Made by a program: the position numbers and the translations under genes
Origin: Pseudomonadota bacterium
GTDB taxonomy: Bacteria > Desulfobacterota > Desulfarculia > Adiutricales > JAGVGV01
Length of the DNA: 39,139 nt
Direction: 5' to 3'
Assembly: GCA_018830135.1 (NCBI GenBank)
Contig: JAHJTB010000479.1
Location: 1 to 39,139, forward strand
Shown here: piece by piece, positions 1-8,020 of the stretch
Layout of the letters: each line of letters starts with the position of its first letter
Position numbering within the stretch: position 1 is the stretch's first letter
The notes under the pieces: generated by a model
The model's input: only the letters and a program-made list of their open reading frames with translations
The model's database searches: none
Told to the model about the DNA's origin: nothing

Positions 1-183
1 GACCGGGCCCTCCAGGTCCACGGCGGTCTGGGTATGACCGATGACACGCCCATCGCTATGTACTGGCGGGGCGAGCGTGCCTCCCGGATTTACGACGGCG
101 CGGACGAGGTCCACAAGATTTCGGTGGCCCGCCGGGTCTTGCGCGATTACAAAAAGGGCAAAAAGGTCCGTTTCGCCCAGTAG
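1..183 (+). CDS. Acyl-CoA dehydrogenase, C-terminal fragment (5' end outside window)
   Basis: The open frame enters from the left edge and gives the last 60 residues of an acyl-CoA dehydrogenase. It contains the family's conserved C-terminal stretch QVHGGLGMTDDTPIA followed by YWRGERASRIYDGADEVHK, which lines the FAD/acyl pocket and dimer interface in this family. These flavoenzymes introduce an alpha,beta double bond into acyl-CoA thioesters. In the levulinate (lva) pathway and in ACAD10/11, a member of this family instead acts on the 4-phosphoryl-acyl-CoA made by a partner kinase. Three such kinases lie immediately downstream, so that role is possible here, but it is inferred from context only. 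The start and N-terminal domain cannot be seen. Confidence 0.93.
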   Translation, partial: DRALQVHGGLGMTDDTPIAMYWRGERASRIYDGADEVHKISVARRVLRDYKKGKKVRFAQ

Positions 184-210
184 GGATATCAAGGAACCGG
201 AAGACGAAGC

Positions 211-244
211 CGGGTCAGCGGGGCGATCACGCGCCGCTGACCCG
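211..244. terminator. Stem-loop between the dehydrogenase and TetR genes
   Basis: An 11-bp perfect inverted repeat (CGGGTCAGCGG / CCGCTGACCCG) encloses a 12-nt loop. It lies just after the dehydrogenase stop at 183 and before the TetR start at 269. No T-run follows, so intrinsic termination is uncertain. It could be a Rho-assisted terminator or an mRNA-stabilising hairpin. Confidence 0.45.
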
Positions 245-268
245 ACCCGCCTTCCATCTGGACGCTTC

Positions 269-1063
269 ATGAACAATTTAACCAGTTTCAAGGAGTTCTC
301 TCAGCGGGTCAGCCTGTCCCGTCAGGACATCTGCCGGGAGATATTCGAGGACAACCGTCAGCACATCAAGATCAAGAAGGAAAAGACCGTCGTCAAGAAC
401 CTGGTGCGCATCTTTGACGCGGCCCTGAAAATAAGCAATCAGACGGGTTTTCAGGCTATGAGCATGCGCAGTCTCAGCCGGGAGACCGGGCTGTCCATGG
501 GCGGCCTGTACGCCTATTTTTCCGGCAAGGAAGACCTTTTGGAAATGCTGCACAGCATCGGACACACCACGACCTGGCGCACCCTGGAGGAGAACCTGAA
601 CGGCCTGACCGACCCGGTGGCCCGGCTCCGGGTGGCCATCCAGACCCATCTTTTCCTGAGCGAGGTCATGCAGCCCTGGTTCTATTTCTCCTACATGGAA
701 GCAAGACACCTCCCCCCGACGCAAAAGGAGCGGTCCAAGAACGCCGAACTGGAGACGGAACGCCTGTACGCCGACATCATCGATGACGGCGTCCGCCAGG
801 GCTGCTTCGCCGTCGATGACGTCCTCCTGGCCGCCTCCGTGATCAAGGCCATGCTCCAGGACTGGTATATCAAGCGCTGGAAATACGCCAAGCGCGGGGT
901 TTCGGTGGACCGCTACGGACTGTTTCTGGTGGACCTGGTCGAGGCCTTCTGTCTGGCCCCGGAATACCGGAAACGGAAAGCACTGGAAAGGGGCGACGAT
1001 GGACTTTTCGGACCAGCCGAAGGACGTCCGGCCGGACGAAGAGCTGCCGACCGAGGCAATTGA
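269..1063 (+). CDS. TetR/AcrR-family transcriptional regulator
   Basis: This is a 264-residue one-component regulator. The helix-turn-helix domain spans about residues 46-93, with the family signature TGLSMGGLYAYFSGKEDLL. It is preceded by an unusually long, basic N-terminal extension of about 45 residues (KIKKEK). The C-terminal part is the helical ligand-binding region and is not informative about the ligand. ATG 269 was chosen as the first Met before the domain; its ribosome site is weak. The 3' end overlaps the next gene by 65 bp, which implies co-transcription with the kinase genes. TetR proteins in such clusters often sense acyl-CoA or acid intermediates, so control of this cluster is likely but inferred. 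No operator is obvious directly upstream. Confidence 0.88.
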   Translation: MNNLTSFKEFSQRVSLSRQDICREIFEDNRQHIKIKKEKTVVKNLVRIFDAALKISNQTGFQAMSMRSLSRETGLSMGGLYAYFSGKEDLLEMLHSIGHTTTWRTLEENLNGLTDPVARLRVAIQTHLFLSEVMQPWFYFSYMEARHLPPTQKERSKNAELETERLYADIIDDGVRQGCFAVDDVLLAASVIKAMLQDWYIKRWKYAKRGVSVDRYGLFLVDLVEAFCLAPEYRKRKALERGDDGLFGPAEGRPAGRRAADRGN

Positions 1064-2069
1064 ATCCTTCCTGCGCCGCGAGATTCCGGGGCTTTCCGGG
1101 CCCATGCGGCTGCTACAGTTCCCCGGCGGACACTCGAACCTGACCTATCACCTGGCTTTCGGGGACCGGGAAATGGTCCTCCGGCGCGGACCGTTCGGGA
1201 CCAAGGTGGCCACGGCCCACGACATGGGCCGGGAGTACCGCGTGCTATCCGCGGTGCATCGAGTCTACCCTTACGCGCCCGAGCCCCTGGCCTTTTGCGA
1301 GGACGAGTCTCTGCTGGGCTTCGGCTTCTATGTCATGGAACGCATCCGCGGCCTGGTTTTGCGCCGGCAACTGCCGCCCGGTCTCGATGCCACGCCGGAG
1401 CAGGGCCGCCGGCTGGCCTACAATCTGATCAGGACCCAGTATGAACTGCACGCCCTGGACTATCGGGCCGTGGGACTGGAAAACTTCGGCCGGCCCGCCG
1501 GGTACGTCGAACGCCAGGTCCGGGGCTGGATCAAGCGCTACCGGAACGCACGGACCCCGGACGCCCCCGGGGCCGAAGACCTCATGGAACGCCTCGAACA
1601 CCGCCTGCCGCCCGACGAGGGCCGATCGGCCCTGATCCACAACGATTTCAAGCTGGACAACGTGATCGTCGATTCCTCGGACATTGTCCGGATCGTGGGT
1701 GTGTTCGATTGGGAGATGGCCACGCTGGGGGACCCGATCCTGGACCTGGTCGGCTCCCTGGCCTACATCATCGAACCGGACGACCCGCCGGAGATGGAGG
1801 CCAACAACCAGTGGCCGCCGGCCCTCCGAAGCGGGGTGACCCGGAGGGAACTGCTGGAATACTACGAGTCCCTCTCCGGGCTCCGGATCGAGAACTTCGA
1901 CTATTTATACGGCTTCGCCCTTTTTCGGCTGGCGGTCATCATCCAGCAGCTTTATTATCGCTATTACCACGGCCAGACGCGGGACGAGCGCTTCGCGCCC
2001 ATGATTCACGGCGTCATCGCCCTGATCCGCGAGGCGGCCCGGGTTTTCGAACTCGCCGGCCTGTCCTGA
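999..2069 (+). CDS. ACAD10/11- and LvaA-like phosphotransferase (putative 4-hydroxyacyl-CoA kinase), copy 1
   Basis: This 356-residue protein belongs to the aminoglycoside-phosphotransferase-fold kinase family. A glycine-rich loop GGHSNLTY lies near residues 44-51. The catalytic loop HNDFKLDN covers residues 214-221 (base D216) and the metal-binding DWE begins at D237. The segment RNARTPDAP is shared by all three copies. Close homologues are the kinase domain of ACAD10/11 and LvaA of the Pseudomonas putida levulinate pathway, which phosphorylate the 4-hydroxyl of 4-hydroxyacyl-CoA so it can be eliminated. ATG 999 has a GAAAGGGG ribosome site and lies inside the end of the TetR gene, suggesting translational coupling. 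The substrate assignment is by family and context. A drug-resistance role is unlikely given the neighbours. Confidence 0.85.
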   Translation: MDFSDQPKDVRPDEELPTEAIESFLRREIPGLSGPMRLLQFPGGHSNLTYHLAFGDREMVLRRGPFGTKVATAHDMGREYRVLSAVHRVYPYAPEPLAFCEDESLLGFGFYVMERIRGLVLRRQLPPGLDATPEQGRRLAYNLIRTQYELHALDYRAVGLENFGRPAGYVERQVRGWIKRYRNARTPDAPGAEDLMERLEHRLPPDEGRSALIHNDFKLDNVIVDSSDIVRIVGVFDWEMATLGDPILDLVGSLAYIIEPDDPPEMEANNQWPPALRSGVTRRELLEYYESLSGLRIENFDYLYGFALFRLAVIIQQLYYRYYHGQTRDERFAPMIHGVIALIREAARVFELAGLS

Positions 2070-2132
2070 ACCGGCGCGTGGCGATCTTCCCCGTAAGGAT
2101 TCAGGGAGGGGATATCAACAAGGAGAGGACAA

Positions 2133-3200
2133 GTGAACGCATATACGGATCAGCCCAAAGAGATACGCCCGGGTGAGGAGTTGGACCGGGTCCGGCTCGA
2201 TGCATTTCTTCGGGAAGCCGTCCCCGGACTGGACGGCGAGTTGGAAATCAAGCAGTTCCCGGGAGGTCATTCCAATCTGACCTACTATCTGAGGATGGGC
2301 GGCCGGGAGATGGTTCTGCGCCGACCGCCTTTCGGCTCGACGGTCAAGAGCGCCCACGACATGTCGCGTGAATACCGGGTTCTGGCGGCCCTCCATTCGG
2401 TCTACCCGTACGCGCCCAGACCGCTGGCCTTTTCGGACGACGCCTCGGTAATCGGCGACCAGTTCTACGTCATGGAGCGGATCGTGGGTACGGTCATTCG
2501 CCGTGAACTCCCGCCCGGACTGACCCTGACCCCGGACCAGTGCCGGGGCCTTTACGAAAACCTGGTCCGGGTGCAGTACGAACTTCATTCCCTGGACTAC
2601 CAGGCCGTGGGCCTGGGGGACCTGGGCAAGCCGGAAGGGTATGTCCGCCGTCAGGTCGAAGGGTGGAGCCGGCGTTACCGGAACGCCCGCACGCCGGACG
2701 CCCGGGACGGGGACGCGGTCATGGATTGGTTCGCCGGGCACGTCCCGCCGGACAACGACCGGCCGGGCATCATTCACAACGACTTCAAGCTGGACAACGT
2801 CACCGTGTCCCCGGACGACCCGTCCCGGGTCATCGGCGTGTTCGACTGGGAGATGGCCACCCTGGGCGATCCGCTCATGGATTTTTGCAACTCGCTTTCC
2901 TACGTTTACCAGGAAGGCGATCCCCCGGAGATGGCCGTGATCAACACCTACCCCCGGGTCATGCACGGAACCATGACCCGGGAGGAAATGATCGCCTTGT
3001 ACGAAGCGCTTTCAGGCCGGAAAATCGGCGACATTCACTACTACTACGCCTTCGGCCTTTTCCGGCTGGCGGTCATCGCCCAGCAGATATACTACCGATA
3101 TTACCACGGCAAGACCCGGGACGAACGCTTCGCCTTCATGGTCGTTGCCACCAATACCCTGGTCGACGCGGCGGCCCGGAGCATCGAGCGGGCCGGGTGA
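2133..3200 (+). CDS. ACAD10/11- and LvaA-like phosphotransferase (putative 4-hydroxyacyl-CoA kinase), copy 2
   Basis: This is the second of three tandem paralogues (355 residues). It opens with the same DQPKEIRPGEEL motif and carries the nucleotide loop GGHSNLTY, the catalytic loop HNDFKLDN beginning at residue 215 and DWEMATLGDP at 238. All catalytic residues are present, so it should be an active kinase. The start is GTG 2133, fixed by an AAGGAGAGG ribosome site at 2120-2128. It lies 63 bp after copy 1 and 127 bp before the AbfD-like dehydratase. The copies have diverged most in the mid-domain and C-terminal helices that would contact substrate, so they may differ in acyl chain or stereochemical preference. 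That is an inference. Confidence 0.85.
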   Translation: MNAYTDQPKEIRPGEELDRVRLDAFLREAVPGLDGELEIKQFPGGHSNLTYYLRMGGREMVLRRPPFGSTVKSAHDMSREYRVLAALHSVYPYAPRPLAFSDDASVIGDQFYVMERIVGTVIRRELPPGLTLTPDQCRGLYENLVRVQYELHSLDYQAVGLGDLGKPEGYVRRQVEGWSRRYRNARTPDARDGDAVMDWFAGHVPPDNDRPGIIHNDFKLDNVTVSPDDPSRVIGVFDWEMATLGDPLMDFCNSLSYVYQEGDPPEMAVINTYPRVMHGTMTREEMIALYEALSGRKIGDIHYYYAFGLFRLAVIAQQIYYRYYHGKTRDERFAFMVVATNTLVDAAARSIERAG

Positions 3201-3327
3201 AGCGGGCCGGGACAAGACGCCCCGGCGGTCCCCGGGCGGGACGCGGGGAGAGCCCAATATCAACGGCGGGCGGCGGCCGGGCCGAAGCGAGGCCTGTCGG
3301 CCGTCTTATCCAGAAAGGGAGAGCATC

Positions 3328-4854
3328 ATGGCTATAAAGACCTTTGACGACTTCATTCAGCGAATGAACCGGATGAAAGACAACCTCTACATGGGAGGAG
3401 AAAAAATCAGCCGGACCGACGAACGGTTGAAAGGCGGGCAGCGTATCATCAAAGAGACGTACGACGTGGCCCACCGGCCGGAGTTCGAGGCCCTGTGCAC
3501 GGCGACCTCCCACCTGACCGGCGAGCGGATCAGCCGCTTCTGCCATGTCCACCAGAGCACCGATGACCTGCTGGCCAAACAGCAGATGACCCGGGCCCTG
3601 TGCCACCGGGTCGGGGGCTGCATCCAGCGCTGCATGGGCATCGACGCCATCAACGCCCTTTCGGTCATCACTTATGAAATGGATCAGGGCCTGGGCACGG
3701 ACTGCGATCAGAAGTTCCGGACCTATCTGAAATATTTCCAGGACAACGACCTGGTGGCCAGTTGCGCCCAGACCGATCCCAAGGGCGACCGGCTCAAGCG
3801 GCCGCACGAGCAGGCCGACCCGGACCAGTACCTGCGGATTATCGAAAGCCGGCCCGACGGCATCGTGGTGCGGGGGGCCAAGATCAACATCACCAACACC
3901 CCGTACGCGGACGAGATCGTGGTCGTGCCCACGCGGTTCATGACGGCCCGGGACGGCGATTACGCCGTGGCCTTCGCCATTCCGGCGGACTGGGACGACG
4001 TCAAGCTGCTGGTCCGGCCCGCCTACCATCATAAAAGAAAACATCTCAAGGCGCCCATCTCCGAGATCGGCGACGGTGAGGCCTTCATCATTTTCGACGA
4101 CACGTTCATCCCCCGGGACCGGGTCTTCATGGACGGCAAGGGCGACCCCCGTCAGACGGCCTACGCCGGGTTCCTGGCCCTGCTGTTCGCCCATTACCAC
4201 CGGCACAGCTACACCGGCTGCAAGCCCGCCGTTTCCGAGGTTCTGGCCAGCGCCGCGGCCTTGATGGCCGAATACAACGGGATCGAGAAGGAGGCCCACG
4301 TCAAGGAAAAGATTTCCCATCTGATCGGGACGGCCGAACTGGTCTTCGCCGCCGGCCAGGTCAGCGCCTACCGGGCCGAGGTCTCGCCCTCCGGCACGGC
4401 CATTCCCGACGAGATTCTGACCAATGCCGGCCGCCGTCTGGCCGGGGAAGAGATTTACAACGAGTACAAGACCCTGGCCGACCTGTCCGGCGGCCTGGTG
4501 GCCACCCTGCCCTTCGAGGACGAGTTCTTCTCGGACGAAACCGGCCAACTGGCCAACAAGTATCTCCAGCGGAACCCCAACATCAGCACGGAAAACGTTC
4601 ATCGCTGCTTCCGGGGCATGGAGAACCTGATCCTGTCGGACATCGCCGGCGTGCTCGGCATGCTGGCCGGCATCCACGGCGGCGGATCGCCCCAGATGGA
4701 GACCATCACCATGATGGCCCGATACGACATGGGCAAGCTGAAGAACATCGCCAAATACCTCTTCGGCATCGAACCGCAACTGCCGATGTACACCCGGGAG
4801 ACCGTCACCCCTCGGGCCATGCTGGACCGCTTCCGGAAACAGTCCAAGGAATGA
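3328..4854 (+). CDS. AbfD-type radical dehydratase (4-hydroxybutyryl-CoA dehydratase / 4-hydroxyphenylacetate 3-hydroxylase family)
   Basis: The product is 508 residues, the usual family size. Its residues match the [4Fe-4S]/FAD enzyme 4-hydroxybutyryl-CoA dehydratase (AbfD): C98 and C102 in GGCIQRCMG, and H291 and C298 in HRHSYTGC. Each sits one residue before the AbfD ligands C99, C103, H292 and C299. Y295 aligns with AbfD Tyr296 and T189 with Thr190. Flavin monooxygenases of the same superfamily lack this cluster-ligand set, so a dehydratase (4-hydroxyacyl-CoA to enoyl-CoA, by a ketyl radical) is favoured. ATG 3328 follows AGAAAGGGAGAG. The gene sits between kinase copies 2 and 3, so both proposed routes for removing a 4-hydroxyl lie in one transcription unit. 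The exact substrate is unknown. Confidence 0.88.
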   Translation: MAIKTFDDFIQRMNRMKDNLYMGGEKISRTDERLKGGQRIIKETYDVAHRPEFEALCTATSHLTGERISRFCHVHQSTDDLLAKQQMTRALCHRVGGCIQRCMGIDAINALSVITYEMDQGLGTDCDQKFRTYLKYFQDNDLVASCAQTDPKGDRLKRPHEQADPDQYLRIIESRPDGIVVRGAKINITNTPYADEIVVVPTRFMTARDGDYAVAFAIPADWDDVKLLVRPAYHHKRKHLKAPISEIGDGEAFIIFDDTFIPRDRVFMDGKGDPRQTAYAGFLALLFAHYHRHSYTGCKPAVSEVLASAAALMAEYNGIEKEAHVKEKISHLIGTAELVFAAGQVSAYRAEVSPSGTAIPDEILTNAGRRLAGEEIYNEYKTLADLSGGLVATLPFEDEFFSDETGQLANKYLQRNPNISTENVHRCFRGMENLILSDIAGVLGMLAGIHGGGSPQMETITMMARYDMGKLKNIAKYLFGIEPQLPMYTRETVTPRAMLDRFRKQSKE

Positions 4855-4870
4855 TGCCGGGACGTCGAAG

Positions 4871-5938
4871 ATGAAAGCGATCGATCAACCGGAAAAAATC
4901 CGGCCGGGGGAGGAACTCGACCTCGGCCGGATTGAAGCGTATCTCAAGGCCCAAATTCCCGACCTCGAGGGCCGTCTGGAAACCGGCCAGTTTCCGGGCG
5001 GCCATTCGAACCTGACCTACTACCTGAAGTGCGGGGACCGGGAGATGGTCCTGCGGCGTCCGCCCTTCGGGACCAAGCCCGCCGGCGCCCACGACATGAA
5101 CCGGGAGTATCGGGTCCTGTCCGCTCTGCACCCGGTCTACCCGTACGGTCCCAAACCGCTGCACCTGTGCCGGGACGAATCCGTCATGGGATGCCCTTTC
5201 TGGGTCATGGAAAAAATTACGGGCATCGTTATTCGCAAGGAGATGCCGCCCGGACTTGAATACACGCCCGAGCAGGCCCTCGAGTTGCGGCGCGACCTGG
5301 TCGAGGTCCAGTATCGTCTCCATGCCGTGGACTACAAGGCCATCGGCCTGGAGGACTTCGGCAAGCCCAAGGGCTACCTGGAGCGACAGGTCCTGGGCTG
5401 GAACAAGCGTTACCGCAACGCCCGCACCCCGGACGCGCCGGAGGCGGAAGACGTGATGTGCTGGCTGGAGGCCGAGATGCCCCCGGAGAACGACCGGCCG
5501 GGCATCGTTCATAATGACTTCAAGCTGGACAACGTGGCCCTGGACCCCTCGCGGCCGGCCCGGCTGATCGGGGTCTTCGACTGGGAGATGGCCACGATCG
5601 GCGATCCGTTGATGGACCTGTGCAACTCCCTGGTCTACGTTCTGGACCCGGACGATCCGCCGGAGATGGAAATCGTGCGCTACATGCCCCGCCAGATCGA
5701 CGATGTCATGACCCGGGCGGAAATGACGCGCTACTACGAAACCCTCTCGGGCCAGACCCTGGATCGAATCGACTACTATTACGCCCTGAGTCTGTTCCGT
5801 CTGGGGGTCATCATCCAGCAGATATATTATCGTTTCTACCATGGCCAGACCCGGGACCAGCGTTTCAAGACCCGGATTCGGAACGTCCATGCTCTGGTTC
5901 AGGCGGCCCAAAGGGTCATCGCGCATTCAGGCCGTTGA
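4871..5938 (+). CDS. ACAD10/11- and LvaA-like phosphotransferase (putative 4-hydroxyacyl-CoA kinase), copy 3
   Basis: This third paralogue (355 residues) starts only 16 bp after the dehydratase stop, so the two are almost certainly co-transcribed. It carries the glycine-rich loop GGHSNLTYYL, the catalytic loop HNDFKLDN from residue 214 and DWEMATIGDP. All key residues are intact. The ribosome site before ATG 4871 is weak, so translation is probably coupled to the dehydratase. The family reaction is ATP-dependent phosphorylation of a hydroxyacyl-CoA. The separate retention of three intact copies around one dehydratase argues against a decaying duplication and suggests distinct substrates. No sequence feature says which. 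Confidence 0.85.
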   Translation: MKAIDQPEKIRPGEELDLGRIEAYLKAQIPDLEGRLETGQFPGGHSNLTYYLKCGDREMVLRRPPFGTKPAGAHDMNREYRVLSALHPVYPYGPKPLHLCRDESVMGCPFWVMEKITGIVIRKEMPPGLEYTPEQALELRRDLVEVQYRLHAVDYKAIGLEDFGKPKGYLERQVLGWNKRYRNARTPDAPEAEDVMCWLEAEMPPENDRPGIVHNDFKLDNVALDPSRPARLIGVFDWEMATIGDPLMDLCNSLVYVLDPDDPPEMEIVRYMPRQIDDVMTRAEMTRYYETLSGQTLDRIDYYYALSLFRLGVIIQQIYYRFYHGQTRDQRFKTRIRNVHALVQAAQRVIAHSGR

Positions 5939-6259
5939 GTCCCGAGGCCGGAGGCCGCGCGGGCGACGGGAACCCGATATACCCCGGTTCTATGAATCCT
6001 TGCGCCGAACGGAAGAATGTCCGTGTCTGCGGACCGGATTTGTGATAGAGTTCATCGAATCATAACACGAGCATATTAAGAGACTTCCGGGCGGGCCGAG
6101 CCCAACGGCCGTCCCGCTCGGGCTTCTCATCGGATGAGACCGGCCGCCGGACCGGTTACGGCTTGGCGCGGCCGGATTCTCATATGCGGCCGGCGGTCAC
6201 GGCGGGCGTGTCCGCGGCGGCGAAACAGATAACCGATCGAAGCCGAGGAGGGACGAGGC
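5939..6259. other. Intergenic region, 321 bp, with weak promoter-like and hairpin signals
   Basis: No open frame here has a ribosome site and family signature. A short inverted repeat CCGAGC / GCTCGG (6096-6101 and 6116-6121) could form a hairpin. A weak promoter-like pair TTCATC-17-TATTAA lies at 6051-6079, the only AT-rich patch. Two GC-rich GGCCGCCGG / CGGCCGGCGG stretches follow. The region probably separates the kinase/dehydratase unit from the exported propeller gene, but none of the signals is strong. Confidence 0.4.
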
Positions 6260-7930
6260 ATGAAACACGTGTTTGGTAAATCGATCCGGGGCGCGGTAGC
6301 GATTTTCTTCCTTTGCCTTTTAATGGGGCCGTTACCGGCCTGGGCCGCGGGGCTCCAGGTCGTGGATTCCCATTACAAGCCGGTCGTTCTAGTCAAGGAT
6401 TCGCCGCTTCCGGGCTGCAACGGCGCGGTCATCGGACAAGACGGGGCCCTGTACATCGTGCACACGGCCACGGGCGCGACCACCCGGGTCGACCTGAAGA
6501 CCATGAAGGCGAGCACCTTTGTTCAGCCGTATTCAGGCACCTTCATCACCGACGACATCACTGCCGACGACAAGGGCAATCTTTATATTACCGGCACGAC
6601 GCCCCTGATCGGCGAGGTCTACCGGATCGACAAGAACGGGGTCAAGACGGTCATCGCCAGCGGACTGAAGGCCCCCAACGGAATCCAGTACAACAAGAAG
6701 ACCGGCCGGCTGTTCATGACCGAGTGTTTTCAGGGCAACCGGGTCTTCGAGGTCGATCCCGCGGGCGCCAAACCGCCCCGGCTCATGATCAAGGAAAACG
6801 TCATTCCCGTGCCCGAAGGCTTCGGCTTCGACATGGAGACCAACGACCTGATCGTGCCCGACCTGGGTTCGGGCAAGATATTGAGGATTCACCCGGACAC
6901 GGCCGAGATAACGACCATTGCCGAAAAGTTCGTCACGCCGGTGGCCTTGAAGGTGGGGCCGGACAACAAGGCCTACATCGTCGAGCTGGGCACGGGTAAC
7001 GTCTGGCGCATGAGCCTGGACGGGAAGCAGAAGGACAAGCTGGCCCAGATCGCTCCCGGCCTGGACAACCTGGCCATCACGCCGGCCGGCAAGCTTTACG
7101 TGACCAGCTACTGGGATGCCACGGTCTTCGAGGTGTCCACCGACGGCAGCGGCAAGTACAAGACGCTTTTCCCCAAGGGGCCGAACCAGCCTCAGGGGGT
7201 CGTGGCCATGCAGGGCAAGGTCTATCTGTCCGACGCCATCATGGTCCGGATCGCGGACAAGGGCAAATGGGTCCAGACCAAGCTCAACGCCTGGGCCCAT
7301 CACGGCATGCCCCTGACCCTGGGGCTGGCCAAGGGGCCGGGCGGGCAGCTTTGCTGGCCGGACGTCATCAACGGGGCCGTGGCCATCGGCAATCCGGCCA
7401 CGGGCGAGTTCAAACCGGTGGCCGGCGGGCTGAATCAGCCTTTCGGCGTGATCATGGTCGGGGACAAGCTCTATGTCTGCGAATACGGGGCCGGCCAGGT
7501 GACCGAAATCAGCCTCAAGGACGGGGCCAAGAAGGCGGTGGCCGATGGTTTGGAAGGCCCGCTGGCCCTGACCATGATCGGTGGTATGCTTTACGTGGCC
7601 GAGCCTCGGGCAGGCCGGGTCAGCCGGGTCGATCCGGCCACGGGCAAGAAGGAGGTCTTCGTGGTCGGTCTGGCCGGACGTCCGGGCGCCCTGGCGGATG
7701 ACGGGTCCGGCAACCTGTTGATCCTCGACGGCGCGGCCGGCCGCCTGCTGCGGGTCAACCCCAGGAACCTGGCCGTATCCATGGTGGCCGTGAACCTGCC
7801 CGTAAACTACGCCGTTATCGGCAGTTATCCCCCGATCGAATTCCCCCTGCCCATGGACGTGGATGAAAAGGGCAACATCTATCTGACCACTTCCGGACGA
7901 GGCCTGATCCAACTGAAAAAGGCCAAGTAA
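6260..7930 (+). CDS. Exported beta-propeller protein (SMP-30/NHL-like)
   Basis: This 556-residue protein has an N-terminal signal peptide: basic MKHVFGKSIRG, a hydrophobic core, and a likely cleavage after PAWAA near residue 30. The rest is a series of blade-like repeats such as GQDGALYIVHTATG, DDKGNLYITG, GPDNKAYIVELGTGNVWRM and ITPAGKLYVTSYWDATVFEV. These are typical of SMP-30/gluconolactonase and NHL/Vgb propellers. The length suits two propellers or one with many blades. ATG 6260 follows GAGGAGGGACG. Some members hydrolyse lactones, others only bind ligands or proteins, and no catalytic metal site can be assigned by eye. Its place beside a lactonase-like enzyme and a CoA ligase suggests a periplasmic role in substrate capture or lactone opening, which is an inference. 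Confidence 0.75.
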   Translation: MKHVFGKSIRGAVAIFFLCLLMGPLPAWAAGLQVVDSHYKPVVLVKDSPLPGCNGAVIGQDGALYIVHTATGATTRVDLKTMKASTFVQPYSGTFITDDITADDKGNLYITGTTPLIGEVYRIDKNGVKTVIASGLKAPNGIQYNKKTGRLFMTECFQGNRVFEVDPAGAKPPRLMIKENVIPVPEGFGFDMETNDLIVPDLGSGKILRIHPDTAEITTIAEKFVTPVALKVGPDNKAYIVELGTGNVWRMSLDGKQKDKLAQIAPGLDNLAITPAGKLYVTSYWDATVFEVSTDGSGKYKTLFPKGPNQPQGVVAMQGKVYLSDAIMVRIADKGKWVQTKLNAWAHHGMPLTLGLAKGPGGQLCWPDVINGAVAIGNPATGEFKPVAGGLNQPFGVIMVGDKLYVCEYGAGQVTEISLKDGAKKAVADGLEGPLALTMIGGMLYVAEPRAGRVSRVDPATGKKEVFVVGLAGRPGALADDGSGNLLILDGAAGRLLRVNPRNLAVSMVAVNLPVNYAVIGSYPPIEFPLPMDVDEKGNIYLTTSGRGLIQLKKAK

Positions 7931-7942
7931 TCCGAATTCGTC

Positions 7943-7974
7943 CGATCGGGACGGCGGCCTCGCCGTTCCGATCG
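7943..7974. terminator. Strong stem-loop after the propeller gene
   Basis: A 14-bp inverted repeat (CGATCGGGACGGCG / CGCCGTTCCGATCG, one G-U pair) has a GCCT tetraloop, beginning 12 bp after the propeller stop. No T-run follows, so it may be a partial terminator or a 3'-end stabiliser rather than a complete intrinsic terminator. Confidence 0.5.
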
Positions 7975-8020
7975 ATTCATCGAGGCATTGTTTCAGAATA
8001 ACCGCCCTGAAGGAGTCCCC

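Noticed and set aside
3136-4779. Long minus-strand frame opposite the AbfD-like gene
   Set aside because: No motifs or ribosome site; its composition is typical of antisense frames in GC-rich genes.
999-5938. Aminoglycoside resistance genes
   Set aside because: The fold is shared, but the closest features are those of ACAD10/11 and LvaA kinases, and the metabolic context argues for acyl-CoA substrates.
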